A stretch of 64,000 bases of DNA from Methanothermobacter tenebrarum (GTDB lineage: Archaea > Methanobacteriota > Methanobacteria > Methanobacteriales > DSM-23052). Position 1 is the stretch's first letter. Every line of letters starts with the position of its first letter. The stretch lies in contig NZ_AP025698.1 in the NCBI RefSeq assembly GCF_023167465.1, positions 1,360,501 to 1,424,500 on the forward strand, given 5' to 3'. The position numbers were made by a program, and so were the translations under genes. Positions 28,858-38,032 of this stretch are shown piece by piece. The notes beneath the pieces are model-generated. The model was not told where the DNA came from and did not search any database. It saw only the letters and a list, made by a program, of their open reading frames with translations.

Positions 28858-31236
28858 CTAATTTCCTTTTTTTACTGGTGGAATGTAGGATCTTAAAAGT
28901 AATGATAATGATACAACCGTAACCGAACTTAATGCCATGGCAAGACCTGCTAATTCTGGTCTGAATGTTAACCTGAATATTGGATAAAATAGGCCAGCCG
29001 CTACAGGTATGAGAACCATATTATATGCAAAAGCCCAGAATATGTTCCATTTAACGCGTGAAACGACCTTACGGGCTAATTGCATGGCCGCGGGGACATC
29101 AACTGGATCATCCTTCACCAGTACTATATCAGCTGCTTCCATTGCAATATCCGTACCGCTTCCAATCGCGATTCCAACATCAGCCGCTGCAAGGGCCGGA
29201 GCATCATTTATACCATCACCAACAAATGCCACACCACCCTTTTCACGCATCTTAGCGACTATATTAACCTTATCCTCCGGTAGGACCTGTGAGAGTACTC
29301 TGCCTATCCCTAGTTTCTCTGCCACGATCTTTGCCGTTATAGGATTATCTCCCGTTACCATAACAGTTTCTAAACCCATTTCCCCCAAAGCCTTCATAGC
29401 CCTTGGGGAATTTTCTTTTATCTTATCCGAGACCGCGATGATCCCCACAGGCTCCTGATCCATTCCAACTAATACTATAGTTTTACCTTCTCCTTGTAAT
29501 TTTGATATCATATCCTTGATATGGTCTAATGGTATTCTATTGTCCTTGAACAAACTTATATTACCTACCAGGATCCTCTGAGAGTTGGTGAATCCTATCA
29601 GGCCCTTTCCAGGGATTGACTTAAGTTCATGAACTTTAATAGAGGGTATGTCTTCTGCCCTTGAAACTATTGCCCTGGCTATGGGGTGTCTTGAATTGGC
29701 TTCGATGCTAGCAGCCAATCCTATTACGTCATTTTCATCGCCTTTGAGGGGTACTACATCTGTGATGTATGGTTCGCCTTCAGTGAGCGTCCCTGTTTTG
29801 TCAAAGAGCACCGTACTTATCCTTTCAGAAACTTCTAGCGTTTCGCCTTTTTTGATGAGAATACCAAGCTCAGCTCCCCTGCCTATACCAACAGTGACCG
29901 CTGTTGGTGTTGCGAGCCCAAGGGCGCATGGACATGCCACTACTAAAGTAGATATAAGGATCGTTAGAGAGAAGAGTAATCCCATACCTTTGAGGTACCA
30001 GAATATAAAAGCCGTGAATGCTATTATTAGAACCGTAGGTATGAAATACGAGACCGCCCTATCAGCTATCCTCTGTAATGGTGGTTTAGACCCTTGAGCT
30101 TCCTCCACCAATCTTATGATCCTCGCAAGGAACGTTTCTTCTCCTGTGTGGGTTGTTCGGATCTTCATGACCCCATCAGTGTTAATAGTGCCTGCCACTA
30201 CACTCTTTCCCTTGTCTTTGAATACTGGGATTGGTTCCCCTGTTACCATCGACTCATCAATGTGTGCTTGTCCTTCAATGATAATACCATCTACTGGTAT
30301 CCTATCCCCAGTTTTTACGAGTAGTATATCACCTCTTTTTAGGGTTTCTACTGGCACTTCCATTTCCTTATCATCCTTAAGTATGGTTGCTGTGTCTGGT
30401 TGGAGTTCCATCAATTTTTTGATGGCCTCTGACGTTTTACCCTTAGCCCTCGCCTCAAGGTATCTTCCAAGGGTTAGGAAAGCTGCTAACATTAAAGCAG
30501 TTTCATAGAACATAAAATCTTGTGATAGGATGTTGAATGTGCTCAGTACACTGGAAGTGAACGCGACTCCAATACCCATAGAATACATGACATCCATATT
30601 GAGCGTTTTGGCTTTAAGTGAACGTATCGCGGCATTAAAGATTGGATAACTTACATATAGGAATGGTAAAATCGATACTAGGAAGAAGATATAATTCATA
30701 AAGGGAAATTCTATCCTAGAGTACATTATGATCATAAGGGGAATCGAAACCCCTAAACCCACTATTATCCTCTTCTTTTTAGATTTAAGATCCCCTAGAA
30801 TCTTTTCATCAACTACTTCCCCCATAGTGCCCAGGAATTGGTATCCGAGCCCTTCTATGACCTTTCTGATATCATCTATGGATATTAGGTCCTTATTGTA
30901 TTCTATGTATGCTGTTTCAGCTCCTAAATTCACTGTAGCATCTATTATACCTTCAAGTTGTCCTAATGCTGATTCTATTGTCTTGGCGCACATGGCACAG
31001 GTCATGCCACCTACTTTAACCTGAATTTTATCATTTAAAACCTGATATCCGGCCTCTTTTATCACATTTTCTATGTCTTTAAGCCCAATCTCCTCAGGAT
31101 CGTATTCTATAGTGGCTTTTGCCGTTGCAAAATTTACATTAGCCTCTTTAACGCCGCCGATTTGTCTAAGTGCTTCTTCTATTCTCAGAGCGCATCCTGC
31201 GCAGCTCATCCCACCGATCCTAATATTAACCCTCAT
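28858..31236 (-). CDS. copA: Copper-exporting P1B-type ATPase CopA
   Basis: 792 residues. Two N-terminal heavy-metal-binding domains carry GMSCAGC (Cys 12 and 15) and GMTCAMC (Cys 80 and 83). Eight membrane helices surround the actuator (MVTGEPIPV), the CPC metal-site helix (VACPCALGLATP), the phosphorylation motif DKTGTLTEG and GDGINDAPAL; an HP motif (SRHPIA) marks the nucleotide domain. The CPC motif and the YN and MxxS segments in the last helices indicate Cu+ export. Its ATG overlaps the stop codon of the upstream amidohydrolase (ATGA), so the two are translationally coupled. Confidence 0.95.
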   Translation of the reverse strand: MRVNIRIGGMSCAGCALRIEEALRQIGGVKEANVNFATAKATIEYDPEEIGLKDIENVIKEAGYQVLNDKIQVKVGGMTCAMCAKTIESALGQLEGIIDATVNLGAETAYIEYNKDLISIDDIRKVIEGLGYQFLGTMGEVVDEKILGDLKSKKKRIIVGLGVSIPLMIIMYSRIEFPFMNYIFFLVSILPFLYVSYPIFNAAIRSLKAKTLNMDVMYSMGIGVAFTSSVLSTFNILSQDFMFYETALMLAAFLTLGRYLEARAKGKTSEAIKKLMELQPDTATILKDDKEMEVPVETLKRGDILLVKTGDRIPVDGIIIEGQAHIDESMVTGEPIPVFKDKGKSVVAGTINTDGVMKIRTTHTGEETFLARIIRLVEEAQGSKPPLQRIADRAVSYFIPTVLIIAFTAFIFWYLKGMGLLFSLTILISTLVVACPCALGLATPTAVTVGIGRGAELGILIKKGETLEVSERISTVLFDKTGTLTEGEPYITDVVPLKGDENDVIGLAASIEANSRHPIARAIVSRAEDIPSIKVHELKSIPGKGLIGFTNSQRILVGNISLFKDNRIPLDHIKDMISKLQGEGKTIVLVGMDQEPVGIIAVSDKIKENSPRAMKALGEMGLETVMVTGDNPITAKIVAEKLGIGRVLSQVLPEDKVNIVAKMREKGGVAFVGDGINDAPALAAADVGIAIGSGTDIAMEAADIVLVKDDPVDVPAAMQLARKVVSRVKWNIFWAFAYNMVLIPVAAGLFYPIFRLTFRPELAGLAMALSSVTVVSLSLLLRSYIPPVKKGN

Positions 31237-32453
31237 AATACACCTAAAAGATTTTTGAATATCATACCATCCTTTACTACGAGGAGTATGTTGTCAGGGT
31301 CTGCAAGGCTCTTTATATCCTCAAGGGGGTTCTCTTTTACAACAATAATATCTGCAAGTTTACCCTTATCGAGACTCCCTATCATATCATCCCATCCAAT
31401 ACACTCCACCGCCTTTAAAGTGGCAGATTCTAGGATCTCACGAGGCCCCATCCCAATATCGGATAAGTATGAAAATTCCTTGAGGTTTTGGCCATGTTCT
31501 ATAACCCCTGAATCAGTACCCATTACTAATTGAACACCTTCCTCGTAGGCGGCCTCTATATTTTCCCTATGAACTTTAGCAACTTCTATAGCATCCTTCC
31601 TGGTGTAACTTGGAAGTTCGCCCTTCTTGGCTTTCCTGGCAAGTTCCGCCGTCACAAGGAGCGTTGGCACTAGACAAACTCCCTTTTCTCGCATTTCAGC
31701 CGCTGTCTTCTTGTTAATGTAAGTTCCATGTTCTATCGAATTTATACCAGCCTCTATACAATTTTTTATACCTTCAAGTCCATGAGCATGGGCCATGGTC
31801 CTTTTACCCCTGAAACGAGCCTCCTCCACGATAATCTTCAACTCTTTCTTGGTGAATTGGGTGTCATCAGGCTTATCATTGGCACTCATCACCCCACCAG
31901 TGGCCATGATCTTTATAACATCCGCCCCAGCCCTTAAAACCTCTCTAGTCTTTTTTCTCACCTCTGATGCGCCATCACATATGCCACTTGGCAATCCAGG
32001 ATATCTAAGTTCAATATTTAAACCCGATTTCATGTGGAAATCGAAATGGCCCCCTGTTATCGAAAGGGGGGTTACGCTTATCTGCATTCTAGGCGCTGGG
32101 ATTATACCCTTCTGGGATGCGAGTTTAACCCCAAAGTCGGCCATCCCAGCATCCCTTATTGTGGTGACTCCTGTGTTGAGGGTTGTGCGCATATGGTCGA
32201 TGGCATTATAAAAATAGAATGAGAATGGAGTTTCTATCCTATCCTCTAATTTAAAACCTTCCTCCATGATATGTACATGGGCATCTATAAACCCCGGGAG
32301 GATGAAATAATCACTCGCATCAATTACACGGGCTCCAGTCCCCCGTTGAGTTGAAACGGATTCAATTGTGTTCCCCTTTACTACTATAGAACCCCTAAAA
32401 TGATCACACACTTCCAAGTCTATTATTTCACCGTTAATTACTAGTTCGCTCAT
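31233..32453 (-). CDS. Metal-dependent amidohydrolase (imidazolonepropionase-like)
   Basis: About 406 residues of the amidohydrolase superfamily. The frame has the first metal site HVH after LPGFIDAH, a candidate carboxylated lysine in DVIKIMATGG, AHAHG and IEHG for the second-site His, and GTDSG with the catalytic Asp. It resembles imidazolonepropionase-like or prolidase-type proteins whose substrates are often small cyclic amides or dipeptides; the substrate here is unknown. I start at the ATG 32453, after GGGTG, rather than at the upstream codon at 32465. It shares an ATGA overlap with copA, though no link to copper is known. Confidence 0.85.
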   Translation of the reverse strand: MSELVINGEIIDLEVCDHFRGSIVVKGNTIESVSTQRGTGARVIDASDYFILPGFIDAHVHIMEEGFKLEDRIETPFSFYFYNAIDHMRTTLNTGVTTIRDAGMADFGVKLASQKGIIPAPRMQISVTPLSITGGHFDFHMKSGLNIELRYPGLPSGICDGASEVRKKTREVLRAGADVIKIMATGGVMSANDKPDDTQFTKKELKIIVEEARFRGKRTMAHAHGLEGIKNCIEAGINSIEHGTYINKKTAAEMREKGVCLVPTLLVTAELARKAKKGELPSYTRKDAIEVAKVHRENIEAAYEEGVQLVMGTDSGVIEHGQNLKEFSYLSDIGMGPREILESATLKAVECIGWDDMIGSLDKGKLADIIVVKENPLEDIKSLADPDNILLVVKDGMIFKNLLGVL

Positions 32454-32532
32454 AAGAACACCCAATACTAGTATGTTATCATGTATATGAAATATACGTC
32501 TTGGGGGACCGGATGATATTCAGTGAATCACT

Positions 32533-32934
32533 CTATGGGGTGGTTCTGATAATACCAGAGTATCCGTCGACTTCAACTTCCATAGAATCCCTTATAATCT
32601 TCATAACATCCTCTTCTGGCTGATCTACTAGGGGTATGCCCGCCATTATAACCCCAGTGGCTATTATAGGCTCCGCCTGTTTGCATATGATCGCCGCTGG
32701 TGCTTTCTTATTCTTTGCTAATTGGAAGATCACATATGAACCTACAGTAGATCCTTTGCCTCCAGGTATTATGAGGATCCTATCCTTAAGGTTTTCGCCA
32801 TGCAAAGGGTGTCTGGGGTCTATTATAGTCCCCGTTTTAGGGTCCACACCACCAAGAAAACTTAAAGGTTCGGTGGATACAAGGGCCTTCCCACGGCCTA
32901 TACCCTCTGATAAAACCCTACACTTTATATCCAT
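32533..32934 (-). CDS. Phosphomevalonate dehydratase small subunit (aconitase X swivel domain, DUF126)
   Basis: 133 residues of the DUF126 swivel domain. It shows [22 protein letters not shown] and the [12 protein letters not shown] loop with the conserved Ser, then [22 protein letters not shown]. In archaea this subunit pairs with the aconitase-X large subunit to dehydrate 5-phosphomevalonate in the modified mevalonate pathway to isoprenoid lipids. The large subunit is not nearby. It starts 8 bases after the stop of truD, so the two are probably cotranscribed. Confidence 0.88.
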   Translation of the reverse strand: MDIKCRVLSEGIGRGKALVSTEPLSFLGGVDPKTGTIIDPRHPLHGENLKDRILIIPGGKGSTVGSYVIFQLAKNKKAPAAIICKQAEPIIATGVIMAGIPLVDQPEEDVMKIIRDSMEVEVDGYSGIIRTTP

Positions 32935-32942
32935 TTCAAACC

Positions 32943-34184
32943 CTATATTTCTTTTTTCATGATCTCTCGGAGTACTGATGTCCCATATGATCCCTTCGGT
33001 ATTGAAAATTCCACAATTAAACCATCATCGGCGGTTTCGACTTTAGCATCCCATATTTTGAATCTTATGGGTCTGCGCATACCATGACTGCCCAAGTGGG
33101 GCATTTTATCGCACTTAAAAAGGTCTAATGTCAACCCTTCCTCATCGAGGATCCTTCTTTCGATTTCACCTATTTTGCCCGTGGCAAGGGGGACCTTACT
33201 ACCATATAATGGTGCTGTTGGATGGGCTTCAAACCTTTTTATCATCTCATCCAATTTTCTAGGTTCCTGGTTATGTATGATGTGTTGTTGGTTGTCAACT
33301 ATTATATCCCCCGGTATATATTTATTGATACCAAATTTTGCGCGTTCACTGACAACCTTGTTAAATAGATATGATTGGTATGCGTGGACAAACATTCTCT
33401 TCAAGGGCTTTGGTAATGTTTGTATTGCACGGGCATAGGATTCCCCAGTAAGGTCCCCTCTTTTCTTTTCTCTTATAAGCCTCCTGAGCATCATCCGCTC
33501 GTATCTCATACTCGGCGGCATCAGCTCATAGGCTTCTTCCAGTTCTCCCCTATCATATGCCCTTCTCGCCTCTTTTATATCTTCTGGTTCGTCTTCATAG
33601 GGGCTGCCAATATATAAGTCCACAGCACCTTTAAGGTCTCCGAAGATTATGGCCTTGCCTACAAGATGTGTGTTGGCCCTTGGAGTGCCGAAGCGTTGCC
33701 AACCATAATAATTTGGCACTCCAATTTTTGATAATTCCTGGAGCGTGCTCTCTGCTTCCTCTTTAGCAGAGGGTTTCACGCCTCTTATCCTTATACGGAA
33801 TCGGTTACCTACTAATTGGCCCATCCTCAGCTTTTTTTCGTGTCGGGTTATTTTAAGGAATTTAACATTATGTAATCTTTCATCTAATCCCTTGACCTCT
33901 TCTGGGTCTATGTTACTTATGCATATCCCTTGTCTTGTGACAGCCATCTTATCCTTCATCCCGGCGAAGCCCATCCTCCAACGTGGCAAACTTAATTCCC
34001 TTGCAATGTCTAATAAAACATCTAGGGTTGTTCTACCCTTTTTTTCCATCCAAATCCACGTGTTAGGTCCTCGACCACTGGGTTGGATGAGTGGGATTTC
34101 CTCCACATAAAAATCCTCATATTTTACTCTGATCTTGCCACCCGTACCCACACCACTAGTTACATAAGTTTCAACGTTTAACAT
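32943..34184 (-). CDS. truD: tRNA pseudouridine synthase TruD
   Basis: About 413 residues. It modifies U13 of tRNAs. The catalytic Asp lies in [13 protein letters not shown] (Asp 78 from this start). [21 protein letters not shown] and the large TruD insertion domain follow. The frame is open to 34220, but GGGGTGAT lies about 10 bases before the ATG at 34184 and homology starts at [16 protein letters not shown], so I prefer that start. The archaeal family is often extended compared with bacteria, as here. Confidence 0.93.
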   Translation of the reverse strand: MLNVETYVTSGVGTGGKIRVKYEDFYVEEIPLIQPSGRGPNTWIWMEKKGRTTLDVLLDIARELSLPRWRMGFAGMKDKMAVTRQGICISNIDPEEVKGLDERLHNVKFLKITRHEKKLRMGQLVGNRFRIRIRGVKPSAKEEAESTLQELSKIGVPNYYGWQRFGTPRANTHLVGKAIIFGDLKGAVDLYIGSPYEDEPEDIKEARRAYDRGELEEAYELMPPSMRYERMMLRRLIREKKRGDLTGESYARAIQTLPKPLKRMFVHAYQSYLFNKVVSERAKFGINKYIPGDIIVDNQQHIIHNQEPRKLDEMIKRFEAHPTAPLYGSKVPLATGKIGEIERRILDEEGLTLDLFKCDKMPHLGSHGMRRPIRFKIWDAKVETADDGLIVEFSIPKGSYGTSVLREIMKKEI

Positions 34185-34359
34185 TTTGGTTTCATCACCC
34201 CTTTTTCTTGAATTTAGCATCCTACAGTCCAGGATTTAAAGTTTGGGGATTATGATAAATGGATGCTCTGGTATAACCCTAAAATTTCAAGGTTTCTTCT
34301 GGATTAAATATTCAAAAGAAACGGCGAGAAGAATAACTATCAGCTTAATAAAAGCCATT

Positions 34360-34707
34360 TCATAAATGGCCAGAACCGCCACAAGTGGGGCACATATCCA
34401 CTACTATTCTCCCATTTTCATCAACATGTTCATTGACGTATCCACTTCCGCCACAGGTGGGGCATATATTCCCTTGACTTGGATTATTTCCTTGGTCTGA
34501 GCTGGTCCTATGAGTTGGATTATTTCCTTGGTCTGAGCTGGTCCCATGACCTGAACTACCCCCTTGGTCGGTTGGGACGGATTTGTTTGTATCTATGCTG
34601 ATTTCATTGAATTTTATATTGTTTTGACTGGCTTCTTGGAAGAATGTATACCCAACAGTCAGCCCAGCTAAAATTACCAAGCCGATAATCAAATATTCTG
34701 TATTCAT
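34360..34707 (-). CDS. Small membrane-anchored protein with paired CPTCGGSG motifs
   Basis: 115 residues. One N-terminal helix (EYLIIGLVILAGLTVGYTFF) is followed by a Ser/Gly/Asn-rich linker with a near-tandem repeat (SSDQGNNP twice). Two CPTCGGSG motifs about 25 residues apart sit at the end. The CxxCxGxG form is that of DnaJ-type zinc domains, and the four Cys could bind one zinc or an Fe-S cluster. No family was recognised. AGGGAT lies before the ATG. It diverges from the surface-protein gene at 35 kb. Confidence 0.72.
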   Translation of the reverse strand: MNTEYLIIGLVILAGLTVGYTFFQEASQNNIKFNEISIDTNKSVPTDQGGSSGHGTSSDQGNNPTHRTSSDQGNNPSQGNICPTCGGSGYVNEHVDENGRIVVDMCPTCGGSGHL

Positions 34708-34830
34708 ACGGGATCCCTTTCCCCTTCCAAAACCTTTATTTTTATGTTTATTACATCTAGGAAATATTTAACTGCTTCGGCTTGGAAGACTACTTCATAA
34801 TTTTTTTCCGGAAAAACTTAAAAAAATCTT

Positions 34831-34860
34831 TAGGAAGCCCCCTTTGAGGGCCCAGTTAAT
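34831..34860 (+). repeat. Hairpin resembling insertion-element right ends
   Basis: TTAGGAAGCCCCCTTTGAGGG followed by CCCAGTTAA resembles the AGGAAGCCC-hairpin-GTTCAC tails at 20.9 and 21.9 kb. On its own it is weak evidence. The rest of the divergent gap (34708-35029) is AT-rich promoter sequence. Confidence 0.3.
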
Positions 34861-34974
34861 GAAAAGAGGGAAGTTTTCCTAAATTAGTGAATAAAGAGAT
34901 AATCTTTTGTTTCCCACTAATTTTCTGCCATGGTTAGTTGAAGTAGGATTTATGAATGTTAAGCATGGGAAAAA

Positions 34975-34982
34975 TTTATATA
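34975..34982 (+). promoter_or_regulatory. TATA box of the 35-kb surface-protein gene
   Basis: TTTATATA here predicts transcription start near 35005. That puts the GGAGGGT at 35014-35020 in the leader and favours the ATG at 35030 over the one at 35012. Confidence 0.6.
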
Positions 34983-35029
34983 GAATATTCTCAAATAATT
35001 GGTGTGATCCTATGGAGGGTTATAAAAAA

Positions 35030-36145
35030 ATGAAAAGGCTTTTATTACCTACAATTATGTTTTTCATTCTCATGAGCAGTGTTCATGGTGCTGATCTTTC
35101 CTATAATGAGATCTCCGTAGCCTCCAAGTTAATCGAAAATTATGGCTCATCTAATGGCAAAATACCCAACGGAATCGTCCTAAATAATAAGAGCATAACA
35201 TTAGACGATTATCTTTATGCAGCAACAACCACAACAATAAAACTAAACAATAATCAGAAAACTAGCGTAACAACCAATAATTATAAACCGCCGATAAGCT
35301 CCCTAAACAGTACTGCCACTGGGACGCTCACAAGAACAGAATACTTGCAAGTGGCCCAGAACATCAAAAAATACATGGAAACATACCAACGCTCACCAAA
35401 CTACGCCACCACAACAATTGGAAAGGTAAATTATCAGAGCCTAATTTACGCCTACGCAAGGATAATAAACTTCTACAATGAAAACCAGAGACTGCCAACT
35501 TCTATAACAGTTAGGAGACTCACAAGTTCAGGCACAAGTCCAGAAAATACAACAAATAATAGTGTGGTCATTGGCAGGACAACCTATGGTTTAGTTGTGC
35601 GTGAAGGCCCATATGGGAATTCCACTTCCCCCGATAAGGTGGTTTTCATAGTAGGCGTGCATCCCCTAGAGTCACAATCCCATAATGCTATCATCGAAGC
35701 TATAAGAGCCTTGAATGGATCTCTTAATAAATGTTACTACATTTACAGGGTGAATGTCACAAAGGATGCGTCTGATTACGAGAAGGGTAGGATCAATGGC
35801 GAATTATTGGCTAACCAGTATGTAGTCCCCGAGGTTAAAAGAATGCTACCAAGACTAGTAATTGATGCTCATTCCAATAGAGGCACCTACCCAGCGAAGA
35901 GGTTCTTATTCGTCCCCTATAATTCCACAGAAGCCAAAAGGATAGCTAACATGATAAAAGATAAAGCAAGCTGGTTAACGATCTACAATCCACCAACATC
36001 AACCAGCGCCACATACGTTACCATACCCTTAATAAAGGCAGGCATACCATCAATAATATATGAAACATACGCATATGATCCATACGCCCAAATATTACAA
36101 CATGCCACACAAATTGTTTCAATAATAGACAACCTACTCTTTTAA
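35030..36145 (+). CDS. Secreted pseudomurein-binding protein with M14-like zinc peptidase domain
   Basis: About 371 residues. Signal peptide (MKRLLLPTIMFFILMSSVHG), then three pseudomurein-binding repeats (LSYNEISVASKLI..., [43 protein letters not shown]). From about residue 180 a different domain follows: VFIVGVHPLESQSHNAIIEAI, VIDAHSNRG and IIYETYAYD. The HPLE (HxxE), the later His in DAHS and the Glu in YET match the metal and catalytic positions of M14/succinylglutamate-desuccinylase-type enzymes. A wall peptide amidase or carboxypeptidase is plausible. An ATG at 35012 is the alternative start. Short tracts are base-identical to the repeats at 7 and 38 kb. Confidence 0.82.
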   Translation: MKRLLLPTIMFFILMSSVHGADLSYNEISVASKLIENYGSSNGKIPNGIVLNNKSITLDDYLYAATTTTIKLNNNQKTSVTTNNYKPPISSLNSTATGTLTRTEYLQVAQNIKKYMETYQRSPNYATTTIGKVNYQSLIYAYARIINFYNENQRLPTSITVRRLTSSGTSPENTTNNSVVIGRTTYGLVVREGPYGNSTSPDKVVFIVGVHPLESQSHNAIIEAIRALNGSLNKCYYIYRVNVTKDASDYEKGRINGELLANQYVVPEVKRMLPRLVIDAHSNRGTYPAKRFLFVPYNSTEAKRIANMIKDKASWLTIYNPPTSTSATYVTIPLIKAGIPSIIYETYAYDPYAQILQHATQIVSIIDNLLF

Positions 36146-36469
36146 AAGCGGATATTCCTCATAGGGGGTTATAGCTTATCATGTTCACAATCCTGGCCGG
36201 GGAAGGTTCATGGAATATAAGCCCAACCCGCGTGTCCCGGGCGAATGTGAGGGTCCCATTGATCGTGGAAGGTTCATGGAATATAAGCCTAACCCTCCCA
36301 AGTTCACTATTCTCCCCCCAAATCTCCTACACCTGGACACGGGACTAGAGATTCTCTCATAATCTTCCCACTTATCTTCTGTCAACTATCCTCTTGGGTC
36401 TTCCCCTTATCTTGTAAAATTCTAATTCTCCGGGTCTCTTAAAATTAAATAGTATCTCGAATGTACCAT
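36146..36469. other. Convergent intergenic region with a 28-bp repeat pair
   Basis: This is the gap between two convergent genes. No gene is supported; a 66-residue minus-strand frame here is made mostly of the repeat. The only structure seen is the repeat pair listed separately. Confidence 0.5.
36201..36294. repeat. Direct repeat pair, 28 bp with one mismatch, 66-bp period
   Basis: GGAAGGTTCATGGAATATAA plus GCC occurs at 36201-36223 and identically at 36267-36289. After one mismatch AACCC matches too. The 66-base period equals that of the pair at 20162/20228, although the sequences are unrelated. Confidence 0.75.
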
Positions 36470-37717
36470 CTAGTACGTGTGGTAAAGTTCTTTTTTTTCT
36501 TTGAAAAATTTTCTGAGAAAATTTTCTTTTATAAGTTCTCTATCAAATTCTTCTACTTTTCTGCATTCGAGTGATACTTGCATTGTAACGGGTCCTTCGT
36601 CCTCATTACCATATAGGAATGCCTCATATTCTCCGGTTAAATATTCCATGTTTTCCCTCTGGAATACTGCCGCTTCAACATCAACTTTATTGAAAGGGTG
36701 GCCAGCCACCCATACTGTCTCGGATTCCCTCTCTGGGCTCATTATACGCATATGAGTCCTCCCACACTTGCATTTATCCCTTGATATTACAACTGTGGTA
36801 TCCTCAGTATCATAATTTAAAAGTAGGATCCCTGTCTTCTCACCCACTGGCAGAAGTGTTGTGAGGACTATCCTGCCACATTCACCATCATCGACAAAAT
36901 CTTTAAGATGAGGATCATAGACATCAAGGTGGACAAGATCCTCTGGGACATGCAACCCATCCCTTTCTATGCATTCTCCGCACATTGTCCCCTCAGTACT
37001 ACCATAAGTGTTAAAGACTTCCACGTCCCAAATCTCTTCTATGTATTCCCTTGCTTCTGGTGCGAAGCTTTCACCGCCAACTAGACGCTCTATACTGGGC
37101 TCCTTGGGGTCGATACCATGATCTTCCATCCTCCTGGCAAGCCTTAAAAGTTTGAATATGCTGGCAACTATACTGGTTGGCTTATAATTTTCTATTATGC
37201 GCACTGGGAATGTGCATTTACCCTCTGGGATTATTGTCATGCCAATCTTATGCGCTGCAAGGGTCATTGTATTGGCGCCAATATTCATCCCATAAGATGC
37301 GCAGATAACAACCCTATCCCCTGCATCGAAGCCCTGGGATACAAAGGCCCTCGCATACTTCTCAGCATAACGTTGCCAGTCCCCCCATGTTAAAAAGAAG
37401 GATTTCGGACGTCCACTTGTACCGCTTGTTTCATGTATGGTGAAAATATTCTCCCACGAAGTGGCCTTGAACTCGAACCTTTCAGTTTCCGGAGGTTGAT
37501 TCTCCCTTACGGTTCCCCCATTTATGATTGGTAATTCCCTAAGATCTTCATGCGACCTTATATCAGAAGGTTTTATTTTATGTTCTCTGAACCATCTACT
37601 ATAAAATGGGACGTTCTCATACGCATATTTGATAGTGTATTGGATGCGCTCTTCTACTATTGCATCAATATCATCACGATCCATTGTCTCAATTTCAGGG
37701 TTAAAATAGGATATCAT
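36470..37717 (-). CDS. Coenzyme F390 synthetase / phenylacetate-CoA ligase-like adenylate-forming enzyme
   Basis: About 415 residues of the acyl-adenylate-forming superfamily, PaaK branch. The P-loop-like ETSGTSGRPKSFF, the YGSTEGT adenine-binding motif and a Cys-rich C-terminal segment (CKCGRTHMRI) are present. In Methanothermobacter, proteins of this family adenylylate coenzyme F420 to F390 under oxidative stress; methanogens have several paralogues, so this one may use another substrate. I start at the ATG 37717 behind GTGTGAT. It lies just downstream of tRNA-Arg on the same strand. Confidence 0.78.
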   Translation of the reverse strand: MISYFNPEIETMDRDDIDAIVEERIQYTIKYAYENVPFYSRWFREHKIKPSDIRSHEDLRELPIINGGTVRENQPPETERFEFKATSWENIFTIHETSGTSGRPKSFFLTWGDWQRYAEKYARAFVSQGFDAGDRVVICASYGMNIGANTMTLAAHKIGMTIIPEGKCTFPVRIIENYKPTSIVASIFKLLRLARRMEDHGIDPKEPSIERLVGGESFAPEAREYIEEIWDVEVFNTYGSTEGTMCGECIERDGLHVPEDLVHLDVYDPHLKDFVDDGECGRIVLTTLLPVGEKTGILLLNYDTEDTTVVISRDKCKCGRTHMRIMSPERESETVWVAGHPFNKVDVEAAVFQRENMEYLTGEYEAFLYGNEDEGPVTMQVSLECRKVEEFDRELIKENFLRKFFKEKKELYHTY

Positions 37718-37744
37718 AAAAATCACACAATTATGAAGTTTGGA

Positions 37745-37816
37745 TGCCCTGACCGGGATTTGAACCCGGGTGATAGGATCCGCAGTCCTACGTGATATCC
37801 GCTACACTATCAGGGC
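37745..37816 (-). tRNA. tRNA-Arg (anticodon GCG)
   Basis: A 72-nt cloverleaf on the minus strand. Acceptor GCCCTGA/TCAGGGC pairs fully. The anticodon stem TAGGA/TCCTA encloses loop CTGCGGA with anticodon GCG, and the T-arm is CCGGG-TTCAAAT-CCCGG. The D-arm is GTGT/TCAC with one weak pair. The discriminator is A and the CCA end is not encoded. An AT-rich promoter (ATATATGTTATATTTATC on the minus strand) lies upstream. Confidence 0.93.
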
Positions 37817-38032
37817 TCTGCCAAAGATAAATATAACATATATTATTAATATTCTTTTCCCCGCAGAAAAAGGATAAAGCCCAAAGCATTGCACATGAAT
37901 ATTTTTGCTTATAAATTATTAACATTGTACTTTTTCCAGAACCTCCATAGTGTTGCTGAAACTTCAGAAAAAGGTTTTACCAGAAATCAAAGGACTTCTA
38001 ATTTTATCTGATAATTCACCCCCAACAATAAG

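Noticed and set aside
36185..36385. A 66-residue minus-strand gene
   Set aside because: Made mostly of the direct repeat pair (LGLYSMNLPR twice), with no start signals; sits in a convergent intergenic gap.
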